A stretch of 64,000 nt of DNA from JBKECP01 sp047974765 (GTDB lineage Bacteria; Pseudomonadota; Gammaproteobacteria; Pseudomonadales; Halieaceae): assembly GCA_047974765.1 (NCBI GenBank), contig JBKECP010000046.1, forward strand, positions 82,813-146,812, in the 5' to 3' direction. The notes under the pieces were generated by a model. That model was not told the DNA's origin. It saw only the letters and a program-made list of their open reading frames with translations, and ran no database searches. This document shows positions 30,807-41,128 of the stretch, one piece after another. Both the position numbers and the translations under genes were made by a program. Each line of letters opens with the position of its first letter. Positions within the stretch are counted from its first letter, which is position 1.

Positions 30807-31994
30807 TCACAAGGACGGGTCAACAGAAGCACCCAGCGGCTGACGCGGCAACCCGAAACAAAGCCAGAGCAGGGCCAGCGCAGTACACAGCAACAACAGG
30901 CAGGTCGCCCCCTGCACCTGCACAATCAGGCCGCCAAGCGCGCCACCGGCAAAAGCCCCCATAAACTGGCAAGTACTGTAAATACCCAGCGCCGTGCCCC
31001 GACCACCGGCAAAAACCGTTTTACTGACCAGCGAAGGCAATGTTGCCTCCAGATAATTAAATGCGAGAAAAAACAAAAACAGACTCAACCAGATCAGCAC
31101 AGGCTGTGCGCTGCCTATCATTATTATCAATGCCAGTACCAGCAAAGCGATAGCCACACCAAAGGTCTGACGCAATCTGCCGCCCTGCTCGGCCCGACGC
31201 ATCAGTGGAAATACCAGCAGCAGTGACAGTGTGACAACAGCCAGATAAACCTGCCAGTGCTGCTCACGCGACAAACCAGCTACGCTCTCCAGCAAAGTCG
31301 GAACCACCATAAAGCTGGCTGTTAAAATAAAGTGCAGTATAAATACGCCACTGTTGAGCCGCAGCAAGGCTCCGTCTTTAAGACTGCGGGGCACCAGATT
31401 GCTGCGAGCGCCAACCTCATCGTGTTCGATACCCCGCGCCGATGGTGCAGGCGTTGCCACCAACACAACCACAATGCCAGCCAGCGCCAACAATACCGTA
31501 AAAAAGAATACAGCTGACAAACCGCCCCAGGCCGCCATAACCGGCCCCAACACCATGGCAACAGCAAAGGCCACACCAATACTGCCGCCAATAATAGCCA
31601 TCGCTTTGCTGCGTTGCTCATCGCGGGTGAGATCAGCCACCATGGCCATCAATGTACCGGCAATGGCACCGGCACCCTGCAATGCACGCCCGAAAATCAC
31701 ACCGTGAACAGACTCAGCCATCCCGGCCACCAGGCTACCCAGGGCAAATAACAACAAACCACCCACAATCACCGGTTTGCGACCAATATGGTCAGATAGC
31801 CAGCCAAACGGAATCTGCAACAAAGCCTGACTCAAACCATAAATACCCACAGCCAGGCCAATCAGGGACGGGCTGGCACCTCGCAGATCAGCTGCATAAA
31901 GTGCCAGCAGGGGCAGCACCATAAACAGGCCGAGCATGCGAAAACAGTACAACAGCGCCAGCGAGCTGACAGCACGCCGCTCCTGCGAATTCAT
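30807..31994 (-). CDS. MFS transporter (YajR-like)
   Basis: A 395-residue, 12-helix major facilitator. Motif A is IPFGWLSDHIGRKPVIVGG in loop 2-3, and helix 4 has GRALQGAGAIAGTLMAMVADL. It is the conserved companion of uvrA and ssb in pseudomonad-like genomes; the role is thought to be drug or proton-coupled export, with no known substrate. Start at ATG 31994 (MNSQERRAV); a GTG at 32021 preceded by GAGG is also possible. It is divergent from uvrA. Confidence 0.82.
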   Translation of the reverse strand: MNSQERRAVSSLALLYCFRMLGLFMVLPLLALYAADLRGASPSLIGLAVGIYGLSQALLQIPFGWLSDHIGRKPVIVGGLLLFALGSLVAGMAESVHGVIFGRALQGAGAIAGTLMAMVADLTRDEQRSKAMAIIGGSIGVAFAVAMVLGPVMAAWGGLSAVFFFTVLLALAGIVVVLVATPAPSARGIEHDEVGARSNLVPRSLKDGALLRLNSGVFILHFILTASFMVVPTLLESVAGLSREQHWQVYLAVVTLSLLLVFPLMRRAEQGGRLRQTFGVAIALLVLALIIMIGSAQPVLIWLSLFLFFLAFNYLEATLPSLVSKTVFAGGRGTALGIYSTCQFMGAFAGGALGGLIVQVQGATCLLLLCTALALLWLCFGLPRQPLGASVDPSL

Positions 31995-32118
31995 TGGGTA
32001 CTTGCTAATCACGGTTTTCACTGCCTCAGGGCGGGTTCACTGTCAAAAAGGCGGCGTCATGGTATCAGCTTTCACCTGTACGAACATCCGGACAAAACTA
32101 TTCGCCCTTAAAATATAT

Positions 32119-32155
32119 TCTGGCTTTGCCAGAGCTCGGGCTGCCCACTTATACT
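32119..32155 (+). promoter_or_regulatory. uvrA promoter with overlapping palindrome
   Basis: TTGCCA (32126-32131) and TATACT (32150-32155) with an 18-base spacer. A perfect palindrome TCTGGC-TTT-GCCAGA (32119-32133) covers the -35 box. It is not a LexA box (CTGT-N8-ACAG). It may be an operator of an unidentified regulator. Confidence 0.5.
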
Positions 32156-32209
32156 GCCGGGTTTGATATTTTCGGTGGCCAGCGGTAGCCGCCCTCTTTC
32201 AGGTGAACT

Positions 32210-35074
32210 ATGGACAGTATTCAGGTTCGCGGCGCGCGCACCCACAATCTCAAAAATATCGATCTGGACATCCCCCGTGATAAACTGGTGATCATTACCG
32301 GGCTGTCGGGCTCGGGCAAATCTTCACTGGCCTTTGACACGCTCTACGCCGAGGGTCAACGCCGTTATGTGGAATCCCTGTCCACTTATGCCCGGCAGTT
32401 TTTGTCGATGATGGAAAAGCCTGATATCGATCATATTGAAGGCTTGTCACCTGCCATTTCCATCGAACAGAAATCCACATCCCACAATCCTCGCTCAACT
32501 GTAGGCACCATCACCGAAATTTACGACTACCTGCGCCTGCTGTTCGCCCGCGCTGGTGACCCGCGTTGCCCCGACCACCACGTCAGCTTGCAGGCCCAGA
32601 CCGTCAGTCAAATGGTCGATGCCGTATTGTCACTACCCGAAGGTAGTAAACTGATGCTGTTGGCACCCATTGTGCGTGATCGCAAGGGTGAACATTTGCA
32701 TATCTTTGAAGAATTGCGCGGGGCAGGCTTTGTCCGCGCACGTATTGACGGCATCGTTACCGACCTCGATGACGTACCCTCCCTCGACAAAAAGCGCAAA
32801 CATCGCATTGAAGTGGTGGTTGATCGCTTTAAAGTGCGGCCGGATCTCAAATTGAGGCTGACAGAATCCTTTGAAACGGCGCTGGAGTTGACCGATGGCC
32901 TGGCCACTGTCAGCCCGATGGAGGGCGAGGCAGAGGAAATCATGTTCTCCGCCCGCTTTGCCTGCCCCGAATGCGGGCACAGTATTGACGAACTGGAACC
33001 CCGGCTGTTTTCTTTCAACAACCCCGCCGGAGCATGCGCTGGTTGCGATGGTCTTGGTGTAAAGCAGTATTTCGATGCCGAGCGCATCCTGTTACACCCC
33101 GAAGCAAGCCTGGCTGAGGGCGCCATTCGCGGCTGGGACCGGCGCAATGTTTATTATTTCCAGATGCTAACCAGCCTGGCCGAGCACTACGGTTTTGATA
33201 TCGACACCCCTTTCCTGAGGCTGCGTAAAAAATATCAGCAACTTATCCTGCATGGCAGTGGCAAAGAGGAAGTTGCCTTCTCTTACGTCAATGATCGCGG
33301 TGATATCTTCAAGCGCACTCACCCTTTTGAAGGTATTTTGCCGAATATGGAGCGCCGCTACCGCGACACCGAGTCCCAGTCGGTGCGCGAGGAACTGGCT
33401 AAATACCTGGCCACTCAACCCTGCCCTGATTGTGGCGGCACTCGCCTGCGTCGGGATGCTCGCCATGTTTATGTGGATGAACGCACACTGCCGGACATTA
33501 CCAATATGCCGGTGGGCGAAGCGGAACTGTATTTTGAACAATTGCAACTGCCGGGACGCAAGGGCGAAATTGCCAGTAAAATTCTCAAGGAGTTGCGCGC
33601 ACGTTACCGCTTTCTGGTGGATGTCGGCCTGAATTATCTGACCCTCAATCGCAGCGCCGAAACCCTGTCTGGCGGCGAGGCCCAACGTATCCGCCTGGCC
33701 TCCCAGATTGGTGCCGGCCTGGTCGGAGTGATGTACATCCTGGACGAACCCTCCATTGGCCTGCATCAGCGCGACAATGAACGCCTGTTAAACACTCTCA
33801 CCCACCTGCGAGATCTTGGCAATACCGTGCTGGTAGTGGAGCACGATGAAGATGCTATCCGCAGTGCCGATCATATCATCGACATTGGTCCCGGCGCGGG
33901 TATTCACGGTGGGCAAATTGTCGCCCAGGGCAGCATCAAGGATATAGTCAGACAGAAAGACTCACTAACCGGCGCCTACTTATCGGGCAAAAAAGCCATT
34001 ACTGTTCCCACCACCCGCACGACCCGCAACGACCAACGCCTGCTGCGACTGTCTGGCGCCAGCGGTAACAATCTACAAAATGTCGACCTGGAACTACCGC
34101 TGGGTCTGCTGACCTGCATCACCGGTGTATCCGGCTCGGGCAAGTCAACCCTGATCAACAATACGCTCTATCCAATTGCAGCCACTGCACTCAACGGCGC
34201 TACCACATTGGTTCCGGCAGCACACAAAGGCATCGAAGGGCTGGAGCAGGTAGACAAGTGTATTGATATTGACCAAAGCCCCATTGGCCGCACTCCGCGC
34301 TCTAATCCGGCCACCTATACCGGCATCTTTACACCGGTGCGCGAACTCTTTGCAGGTACTCAGGAAGCCCGCTCACGGGGCTACAAGGCCGGTCGCTTCA
34401 GCTTCAATGTCAAGGGCGGTCGCTGTGAAGCCTGCCAGGGCGATGGTGTAACCAAAGTGGAAATGCACTTTTTGCCCGATATCTATGTACCCTGCGATAT
34501 CTGCAAGGGCAAACGCTACAATCGTGAGACTCTGGAAATCCGTTACAAGGGCAAAAATATCCACGAAGTACTGGAAATGACCGTCGAAGATGCACTTGCC
34601 TTTTTTGAACCGGTACCCACCATCGCCCGTAAATTACAAACCCTGATGGATGTGGGCCTGTCCTATATTCGCCTGGGGCAAGCAGCAACCACACTGTCCG
34701 GTGGCGAGGCCCAGCGGGTCAAATTGTCACGCGAGCTATCCAAGCGCGACACTGGCCAGACCCTGTATATCCTTGATGAGCCTACTACCGGTCTGCACTT
34801 TGAGGATATCCGCCAACTGCTGGAGGTACTACACCGCCTGCGCGACCATGGCAACACAGTAATCATCATCGAGCACAATCTGGATGTCATCAAAACTGCC
34901 GATTGGCTGATCGATCTCGGCCCTGAAGGCGGTTCCGGCGGCGGCCAGATCATTGCCGAAGGCACACCTGAAGATGTCGCCGCCAACAAAGCCTCCCACA
35001 CCGGCCGTTTTTTGGCACAGTTACTGACAGCAAAAGCAAAAACGGCCACACAACGCAAAAAGAAAACCAATTGA
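32210..35074 (+). CDS. uvrA: excinuclease ABC subunit A
   Basis: The DNA-damage-sensing ATPase of nucleotide excision repair, 954 residues. Both ABC modules are intact: Walker [17 protein letters not shown] near residue 31 and [16 protein letters not shown] near 640, and two LSGGEAQR signatures. The zinc modules [16 protein letters not shown]...CAGCDG and [11 protein letters not shown]...[10 protein letters not shown] retain their CxxC pairs. The start ATG follows a T-rich stretch with AGGTGA. It is the divergent partner of the MFS and ssb genes. Confidence 0.98.
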   Translation: MDSIQVRGARTHNLKNIDLDIPRDKLVIITGLSGSGKSSLAFDTLYAEGQRRYVESLSTYARQFLSMMEKPDIDHIEGLSPAISIEQKSTSHNPRSTVGTITEIYDYLRLLFARAGDPRCPDHHVSLQAQTVSQMVDAVLSLPEGSKLMLLAPIVRDRKGEHLHIFEELRGAGFVRARIDGIVTDLDDVPSLDKKRKHRIEVVVDRFKVRPDLKLRLTESFETALELTDGLATVSPMEGEAEEIMFSARFACPECGHSIDELEPRLFSFNNPAGACAGCDGLGVKQYFDAERILLHPEASLAEGAIRGWDRRNVYYFQMLTSLAEHYGFDIDTPFLRLRKKYQQLILHGSGKEEVAFSYVNDRGDIFKRTHPFEGILPNMERRYRDTESQSVREELAKYLATQPCPDCGGTRLRRDARHVYVDERTLPDITNMPVGEAELYFEQLQLPGRKGEIASKILKELRARYRFLVDVGLNYLTLNRSAETLSGGEAQRIRLASQIGAGLVGVMYILDEPSIGLHQRDNERLLNTLTHLRDLGNTVLVVEHDEDAIRSADHIIDIGPGAGIHGGQIVAQGSIKDIVRQKDSLTGAYLSGKKAITVPTTRTTRNDQRLLRLSGASGNNLQNVDLELPLGLLTCITGVSGSGKSTLINNTLYPIAATALNGATTLVPAAHKGIEGLEQVDKCIDIDQSPIGRTPRSNPATYTGIFTPVRELFAGTQEARSRGYKAGRFSFNVKGGRCEACQGDGVTKVEMHFLPDIYVPCDICKGKRYNRETLEIRYKGKNIHEVLEMTVEDALAFFEPVPTIARKLQTLMDVGLSYIRLGQAATTLSGGEAQRVKLSRELSKRDTGQTLYILDEPTTGLHFEDIRQLLEVLHRLRDHGNTVIIIEHNLDVIKTADWLIDLGPEGGSGGGQIIAEGTPEDVAANKASHTGRFLAQLLTAKAKTATQRKKKTN

Positions 35075-35124
35075 TACACTGGGCAGGCACCAACAATTCA
35101 GGTTCAGCGTATAAACAGGAGAGC

Positions 35125-36192
35125 ATGACAATGAGTGATCTGCTACAACAGTCCATTCACTACACAGGTCGTCTGGCTGCAATATTGCTTCTGACAACTG
35201 CTCTGCCGGTATCGGCTGAATTTACACCCGCTGAACGCATCAGCCTGCAGGCACCTTCTCTCGACGGTGACTTTGACGATGAGGCCTGGCTGGTTTACAG
35301 CTATCAGGTCGATTCGCAAGGCAAGGTAAAAGATGCCGTGATCCATGCCTCCAACGGTATCGCAATGGTTGACCAGGATATGCTCACTCAAATTCGCGCC
35401 TTGCAATACCACCCGGCCACCCGCGACGGCAAGTCAGTGGAGGTATCAATGGGGCCAGTGGTATACACCTGGATTCTGGACATACCCCGTAAAATGTCAG
35501 ATACCTTTGATACCCGCTACCAGGAAGCCTGGTCATTATTTCAGGATGGACAATATGCTGCAGCAGCAGATATCGCTGCCGAGCTTGGCAACAGACCCGG
35601 GCGCAATGCCTACGAAGAGGTTAAATACCATATTCTGGCAGCCTCCATCGCCAACCGGCAGAATGATCCATCCATAGAACTGCGCCACCTGATGCGAATT
35701 GGATCTTTGCAGGAACTGGCTGATCGCAATAATTTTCAACACGCCTATGTAGAACCTGCACACTATGCTTTGATGCTGGCTCGCGTGCAGGCTATTCAAC
35801 TTGACAATAATCAGCTGGCTGATGCCGAAGAAACCGTCAGCAAACTGCTGCGTTACGGTGTCAGCGATGAGCTTCGTCAGAAGGTCCAAAGTGCCCAGCA
35901 AAAAGCCGGGACCCGCTGGCAACAATTACACGAAACTGTCACCCAGGCAGAAATTACCGCACCCTATCGGGGTGGTCCCGGCACCTGGAAATCCGGCCTC
36001 CGGCGGGAACGTTTTAGCATCAGAAATGTAAAAGGTGATATCAGCTGGATCTTTTTAGTCTGCGCAGAGCAGGAACGCCGCTTAAATTACCCCACGCGCT
36101 CACCCTGGGTTGTGCCCGACGGCTGGCAAAACTGCCAGATTGAGGTCGGCGGCCAGGACGGCACCCGTTTTGAATTACAGCAAATGCGTTAG
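35125..36192 (+). CDS. exported protein with TonB C-terminal-like domain
   Basis: 355 residues with a signal peptide (GRLAAILLLTTALPVSA/E). Residues about 45-125 (VYSYQVDSQGKVKDAVI, then ALQYHPATRDGKSVEV) have the fold pattern of TonB C-terminal or energy-transducer domains. No N-terminal transmembrane anchor or proline-rich linker is present, so it is probably not a true TonB. The middle (about 135-280) is helical and repeat-like, resembling TPR-type modules. The C-terminus has two cysteines (LVCAEQER, GWQNCQIEV). It starts 50 bases after uvrA with AGGAGA upstream; ATG 35131 is an alternative. Function unknown. Confidence 0.7.
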   Translation: MTMSDLLQQSIHYTGRLAAILLLTTALPVSAEFTPAERISLQAPSLDGDFDDEAWLVYSYQVDSQGKVKDAVIHASNGIAMVDQDMLTQIRALQYHPATRDGKSVEVSMGPVVYTWILDIPRKMSDTFDTRYQEAWSLFQDGQYAAAADIAAELGNRPGRNAYEEVKYHILAASIANRQNDPSIELRHLMRIGSLQELADRNNFQHAYVEPAHYALMLARVQAIQLDNNQLADAEETVSKLLRYGVSDELRQKVQSAQQKAGTRWQQLHETVTQAEITAPYRGGPGTWKSGLRRERFSIRNVKGDISWIFLVCAEQERRLNYPTRSPWVVPDGWQNCQIEVGGQDGTRFELQQMR

Positions 36193-36207
36193 TTTGGTCC
36201 TGAATTT

Positions 36208-36245
36208 CGCAATCATCAGATACTTACCAGCACCTGATGATTGCG
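36208..36245. terminator. 12-bp perfect hairpin between convergent genes
   Basis: CGCAATCATCAG and CTGATGATTGCG pair around 14 bases, just after the TonB-like gene. A weak T-rich stretch follows on the plus strand. It is a probable transcription end for the uvrA side. The rest of 36246-36355 shows no gene. Confidence 0.5.
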
Positions 36246-36355
36246 ATTACTTTATTCAGATTCCCGGGGCCACTTCTACAAAAACAGCTCCGAAAGATCC
36301 AATACCCGAGCGGAAGGCAGAAGCATGCCTCAATGAAGGGCATTGCAGGCCAAAA

Positions 36356-39300
36356 TCAGCCTGGCATGCCTGTTACCCGTGGATTAAGACGCACAAAAAC
36401 AGCAGCAAGTAATATTATTCCAACAGTTAATATCACTAAAGCAAACCGGCCTGTACTGGGTATTGGAGATGCTGATGAAGACGAGGGTGAAGCCATACTT
36501 CTCAACACCAGGTCAATATTAACATCAACCGTTACCACACTATTTGACAACAATACCACAGGCGTACCAATAACAGGCGCATCCCAAGCAAAGCCAGCAG
36601 GCGCACCAGGAAGAGCGGCATCAATCGTACAGCTTGAATCAATATGTACACCCGAAACCGTTACTAAACTACCTACCTGACCAGGGTAAGAGAATGTTGC
36701 TTGATGCGTTGTTCCTGCAGTAGGCAAATCACAGGTTGCTATAAATGTAAAATCAAAGGTATTAGTAACACCTGCCGGTAAACTAACACTTGGATTGAAG
36801 TTAATATAACCTGTTCTAATTAATTTATTGGTAACAGTCGCCGTTGACAAACCTGTTGACAAAACAGACACCGTTGCTGGTGCAACCACTGGCGTATCCC
36901 AAATATGATCTGTTGGAGCAGCTGGTAAAGCTGTCTCACTCACCGTACAAGTAGAGTCAGTCGGCACGCCAATGATATCAACCTCTGTATTTGTACTTGA
37001 GTAGGCTGTCAATACCGCTGAATGTGTCGTTGTCACACTAGCGTTATCAGTACAACTTGCTTCAAAGGTGAAATCATAAGCTGCTGCATCAATATCAGCT
37101 GAGCTAACTGCTGTTGTAGCACTTAAATCAACTGATTTAGTCACAGTCAGTTTTGTTGAGCTTCTAGCAAAGTTGTAGTCAACTGCTGACCCGCCTTTTG
37201 ACAAGGTCACACCTGCTATACTACGAACTGCTGCCGAACCCAGCCCAGTAGAAACAGTATTACTAAAGCTATCTGTTATCGTACCAACAACAGAACTCAC
37301 TTCCAGCCAACCCGTAGCACTTGGAATGCTAATTTCCCATTGGCCTGACATTAAACCAATAAAGTTTGGCTGCCCATCAACCGTTGCACCAGGAGCAAAA
37401 CTATAGTCCCCATTGGTATCCGTTTCTGCTGTATGTGCATCCCCCACCGTACAGTTTGGTCCTTGCGTACAAGTCACTGTTACGGTGATTCCAGCAATAC
37501 CTGCTTCACCTGGATCTTGAATACTATCGGCACTGGTATCATCAAAAATAGTCCCATTCAGCGTACCTGCTGGCTGCCCATACAAAGACACCAAACCAAT
37601 TCCATCAAAGGTTAAGAAATCAGGTGTGCCTGTCTCGCCATATATATCATTGAACAACTCAGTTGCATTGGTTAATGCTGTCATACTGCGTAAAGTAATA
37701 TCAGCACTACCACTGAATCCACTGAGTAATTCAGAACTTATAAAACGCAGTGCAGTCACATCACTTGGGAAACTCCCCGAGCTATAAGTTGTCCAGCTAA
37801 TACCTGTTGCACCGTCTTCATTCCCTGCTGTTTGCACAGCAGCCTCAACAGCACTACTGGCATCCGTTGTATATTGAATAGCGACAGTCCCTTGACTCAA
37901 ATTTGCCATTTCAGCTGTTACTGAAACAATTTCGAGATCACCAAGCCCTGTTGTACCGCGACTATCGCCATCAAATGGCAATACATCAACCAAGGTAATC
38001 ACACCCTTTGTATCCGCAGAGCCGTTCCCAAAAGTAATTTGGTATGTAAATGGCTCACCAGCAGTGATGTAGGTTGTTGAAGTGGTTGCGTCAGTGGTAC
38101 CACCTGACAGTAAAGATTTATTAACTTCCAATGCTGCCACACCTGTAATGGCAACAACACTGGTTTGCTGATTATCTCCTGCAGGTGAATAACTATTAGG
38201 ACTCGTATTAGTAGTGGTAATGGTAGGGTCTGTATCCGATGTAATGGTACTGACAACTTCATAATTACCCACCGTTGTTTTATAGTCAGCCTGCACCATA
38301 AAACTAATTTCACTATAAGTAGTAGCATGTCCTTGATAAGGGCTTGGTCCAACTGCGCCACCTGGTGCCGCCAAATCACCCAAACTAATTATCACCTGTG
38401 CCGGGTTACCATCATCTGCTGTACCCGCAATATTATCTGCACCCAGATCTGCCGGGGTCAGCACATAAGTTGCACCTGGTGGCAATGCTGCTGCAATGCT
38501 GCTTTCTATGGGTTGCAGGTATGTATTTGGAAAGTCTAATGTGATTTGTACATTTTCAGCTGTACTATTAACACCTGCTTCTGCTGCGCCTATGACAATT
38601 GGTGTTACACTAACGGCAAAACTACTACCTGGCGCACTACTGGCGGGCGTTGTCAATGAGTGACGCGACAAATTAGCCGTTGCCTGGACATAGGTTCCTG
38701 TGCGGGCAGAAGTATGTATTGCAGGGTTAAAACCTGAATTAACCGTTACTCCCTCAGCATAATACTGACGAAACACCGGTAGTGGATCTTCTGTTGCCAA
38801 AGCCAGTGAGGTTACTGTTGTTGTACGCTTCATTGGCAAATCAAGTCCCACTGTTCTCTCAGGTTCCAAGCCCTCATTACTGACCCCTCTATACAAATAA
38901 CGCACAGAGCTAATCTGAGTTGAATCTAGCGAAGCATAATCATTCGTCCAATCAGTGTCACCATCTCCTGCAACACCACAGTCAACATTACGACGAGCAT
39001 TATCATCAGCATAAGGTTGAGCACTATACTCAAGCACCACCCGACCAGGCGTTGCTGGCAGGTTAGGCCAAGCCAAATGATTTCGATGATAAAAATTAGT
39101 CGCAGTGGCATACTTCAAATTAGCCACATCCACCAACTCCAATAACTCAGGATCCCAAGTTACACAATTACGAACTTCCGGGTCAGCTGCCTCAGCAACA
39201 GCTGAGTTATACATCCCCAGCATTGCATGAAATGTTTGTCCGGGAACCACCTTCTCATAGCCTTGCGCGTAGCCATGGTTATCACCATATAGATAGATGC

Positions 39301-40462
39301 CACTGCTATAAACCGTTGATCCATAAGCAGGGCTAACTCGAACAGGATCTGTTCGATCAACCAGATAACGCACACAAGCAACTTGTGAAATGATCATCGT
39401 CCCACTAGCAGGGCAGCTATATGTTGGATCAGTATAAGCTGGCTCATCATAATCACTAACCACACCTGACATTCCAGTAATGCTGTAATCTGTCATTTGC
39501 GTAGTTAAGTAAGATGTCGCCAATGGTGGGAAATTATACGATCCCGATCCTGAAGGGTATTCCTCTGGCACCCAAATGGTTATTGATCTAACTGAACTCG
39601 ATGAAACAGGAATACCCCGCCAGGGTGAGTCATGTCCAGCTATCTGTTCTGCATTAAAAAGATTATGGTAGTGGCTTGGGTTTGCTATTTGTACAGCAAT
39701 GGGATCCCCTGGGCTTGCCTGGGTATAGCTGATATGTGAACCCGAACTAATCACGATTGCCCCTGGTTGAACTTCAAGATCAAACGCTATATCACGAACT
39801 GCCTCAAAACCCTTAAAGTTATCATTGGGTGCAGCAGGTAACTTTGCACCGACAGAAATAGCGTGTCGATATTGGTATCCCCATACACCACCTCGCTGAG
39901 TACGGGAAAAACTATCTGCATAAAGACGCAACCCTGTTTTTGGTGTGGCAGAAACTGTCAAACTAGCAGAATTATTACTAGCAGAGCCACTGCTAATTGA
40001 AGCACTAACCGAGTCTCCATTTGCAGCAGAAATTACCCATGCTTTTAATTGAAAACTTTCAGACGCCCCAATGGGTATACGTGAACAAGTTAATGTAGCT
40101 CTATCAGCGCTTAATGTGCCACCTGCACTGCCATTACAGACTGTTGAAGCCATTGCACTACTGTCCCAAACCATGGTTGCTGGCAGAACGGCTGTAAAAG
40201 ACACTTCATCTGTATTATTGGTTGAATAGCTTATATCGTAAACAACTTCATCATTGCTACGAATAACACCATTATTGGCACTGGTGTCATTTCCATTCGT
40301 AGTGCCTGTCGTAAATGGCGCAGCTCCATCACTAATCACTGTCATGCTATCAATTGTGGTGACAGCTGCCTGTACAGAGAAAACGGGCAATAAAAATCCC
40401 GCCAAACCTAAGTAAGAGAGCCCCTTTTCTAAACGTGTCTTATTAAATTTAGAACCTCTCAT
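36356..40462 (-). CDS. very large multi-domain surface protein with C-terminal sorting anchor
   Basis: 1368 residues. A signal peptide (LSYLGLAGFLLPVFSVQA/A) starts it. Residues to about 770 are a Ser/Thr-rich extracellular region with DUF11-like beta domains; another follows at 774 (ALEVNKSLLSGG). At about 966-1070 there is an SdrD-B/Cna-B-like domain (TIFDDTSADSIQDPGEAGI, with ETDTNGDYSF). Two related beta domains lie at about 1104-1318 (LTVTKSVDLSATT; DFTFIATCDLP), resembling DUF5979. The C-terminus has PIPSTGRFALVILTVG, a membrane helix (about 1337-1357) and a basic end, like IPTL-CTERM sorting signals. It is visibly more A+T-rich than its neighbours. Likely a cell-surface adhesin or appendage. 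ATG 40462 lacks a strong ribosome-binding site. Confidence 0.75.
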   Translation of the reverse strand: MRGSKFNKTRLEKGLSYLGLAGFLLPVFSVQAAVTTIDSMTVISDGAAPFTTGTTNGNDTSANNGVIRSNDEVVYDISYSTNNTDEVSFTAVLPATMVWDSSAMASTVCNGSAGGTLSADRATLTCSRIPIGASESFQLKAWVISAANGDSVSASISSGSASNNSASLTVSATPKTGLRLYADSFSRTQRGGVWGYQYRHAISVGAKLPAAPNDNFKGFEAVRDIAFDLEVQPGAIVISSGSHISYTQASPGDPIAVQIANPSHYHNLFNAEQIAGHDSPWRGIPVSSSSVRSITIWVPEEYPSGSGSYNFPPLATSYLTTQMTDYSITGMSGVVSDYDEPAYTDPTYSCPASGTMIISQVACVRYLVDRTDPVRVSPAYGSTVYSSGIYLYGDNHGYAQGYEKVVPGQTFHAMLGMYNSAVAEAADPEVRNCVTWDPELLELVDVANLKYATATNFYHRNHLAWPNLPATPGRVVLEYSAQPYADDNARRNVDCGVAGDGDTDWTNDYASLDSTQISSVRYLYRGVSNEGLEPERTVGLDLPMKRTTTVTSLALATEDPLPVFRQYYAEGVTVNSGFNPAIHTSARTGTYVQATANLSRHSLTTPASSAPGSSFAVSVTPIVIGAAEAGVNSTAENVQITLDFPNTYLQPIESSIAAALPPGATYVLTPADLGADNIAGTADDGNPAQVIISLGDLAAPGGAVGPSPYQGHATTYSEISFMVQADYKTTVGNYEVVSTITSDTDPTITTTNTSPNSYSPAGDNQQTSVVAITGVAALEVNKSLLSGGTTDATTSTTYITAGEPFTYQITFGNGSADTKGVITLVDVLPFDGDSRGTTGLGDLEIVSVTAEMANLSQGTVAIQYTTDASSAVEAAVQTAGNEDGATGISWTTYSSGSFPSDVTALRFISSELLSGFSGSADITLRSMTALTNATELFNDIYGETGTPDFLTFDGIGLVSLYGQPAGTLNGTIFDDTSADSIQDPGEAGIAGITVTVTCTQGPNCTVGDAHTAETDTNGDYSFAPGATVDGQPNFIGLMSGQWEISIPSATGWLEVSSVVGTITDSFSNTVSTGLGSAAVRSIAGVTLSKGGSAVDYNFARSSTKLTVTKSVDLSATTAVSSADIDAAAYDFTFEASCTDNASVTTTHSAVLTAYSSTNTEVDIIGVPTDSTCTVSETALPAAPTDHIWDTPVVAPATVSVLSTGLSTATVTNKLIRTGYINFNPSVSLPAGVTNTFDFTFIATCDLPTAGTTHQATFSYPGQVGSLVTVSGVHIDSSCTIDAALPGAPAGFAWDAPVIGTPVVLLSNSVVTVDVNIDLVLRSMASPSSSSASPIPSTGRFALVILTVGIILLAAVFVRLNPRVTGMPG

Positions 40463-40558
40463 CACACTAACTATCTGAAAAAATGCTCCCTTTCCCACAA
40501 ACACACCCCGTTACTATTTAATTATTGACAATTAATAAATTCTTCTTGACATATACTC

Positions 40559-40573
40559 TGAGAATCATTCTTA
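40559..40573. promoter_or_regulatory. Fur-box-like palindrome upstream of the surface protein gene
   Basis: TGAGAAT-C-ATTCTTA fits the 7-1-7 Fur pattern (TGATAAT-N-ATTATCA) at 11 of 14 positions. It lies 97 bases before the surface protein start. Nearby TTGACA (40535-40540 and 40546-40551) on the other strand could be promoter parts. Confidence 0.35.
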
Positions 40574-40939
40574 GAATACATTGTGACGCAGTAGTGCTCC
40601 GTTAGCTGCACCCATCAACAACCCCTGATGGCACCTGATCCGAAAAGCTTATGTTGAAACTCGCATCCTTGGCGCCCAGGCCAAAATTTCCACCGAGCCA
40701 AACAAGCGAAGAAGCACCACGATAAAAAGCAAACCATTGCCTGCTGCCTGCTTTAACACACAACAAGCGCCTAATCACTGCTATTACCCTCACAATTTAT
40801 TTTACGTTTTTGAATGAATTAAAAAATCATGAATTGTAGCAGTTACGTAACAACTTCCATCAGGAGTATGGCAAAAACAAACATTCTCTTCTCGCATGCT
40901 AAGGGTTTTCAGGTTGCTGCCGAGGCGCTCGGCAATACG

Positions 40940-41044
40940 CCAAGCCATGCTCAATATATCGAAGTAAACTACAACCAAACCCGCCACCACAGCACCAACG
41001 GTTATATCAGCTCGAAAGGGTTTGAGACGTTAAATGTTGTTTAG
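40940..41044 (+). pseudogene. C-terminal remnant of an IS3-family transposase
   Basis: The frame ends QYIEVNYNQTRHHSTNGYIS, then SKGFE, matching the invariant OrfB tail of IS3-group transposases (IEVFYNRxRxHSxLGYxSPxxFE). Only about 30 residues remain; the catalytic DDE core is absent. It lies between the A+T-rich surface gene and the ribosomal cluster, evidence of past insertion here. The rest of 40574-41128 has only short unconvincing frames. Confidence 0.65.
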
Positions 41045-41128
41045 CGAGGCGTCCACTATTGGAGGGCAAAATCTGAGAAGCTCATCCCATTAGCTACACT
41101 AAATATACAAACTCTATCAATTACTCAC

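Noticed and set aside
31995..32209. LexA (SOS) box between the MFS gene and uvrA
   Set aside because: Looked for CTGT-N8-ACAG. CTGTACGAACATCCGG near 32077 has only one half-site, and TCTGGC-TTT-GCCAGA has the wrong spacing.
40602..40793. A 63-codon minus-strand frame upstream of the surface gene
   Set aside because: No recognisable family, no ribosome-binding site, in a region of relics.
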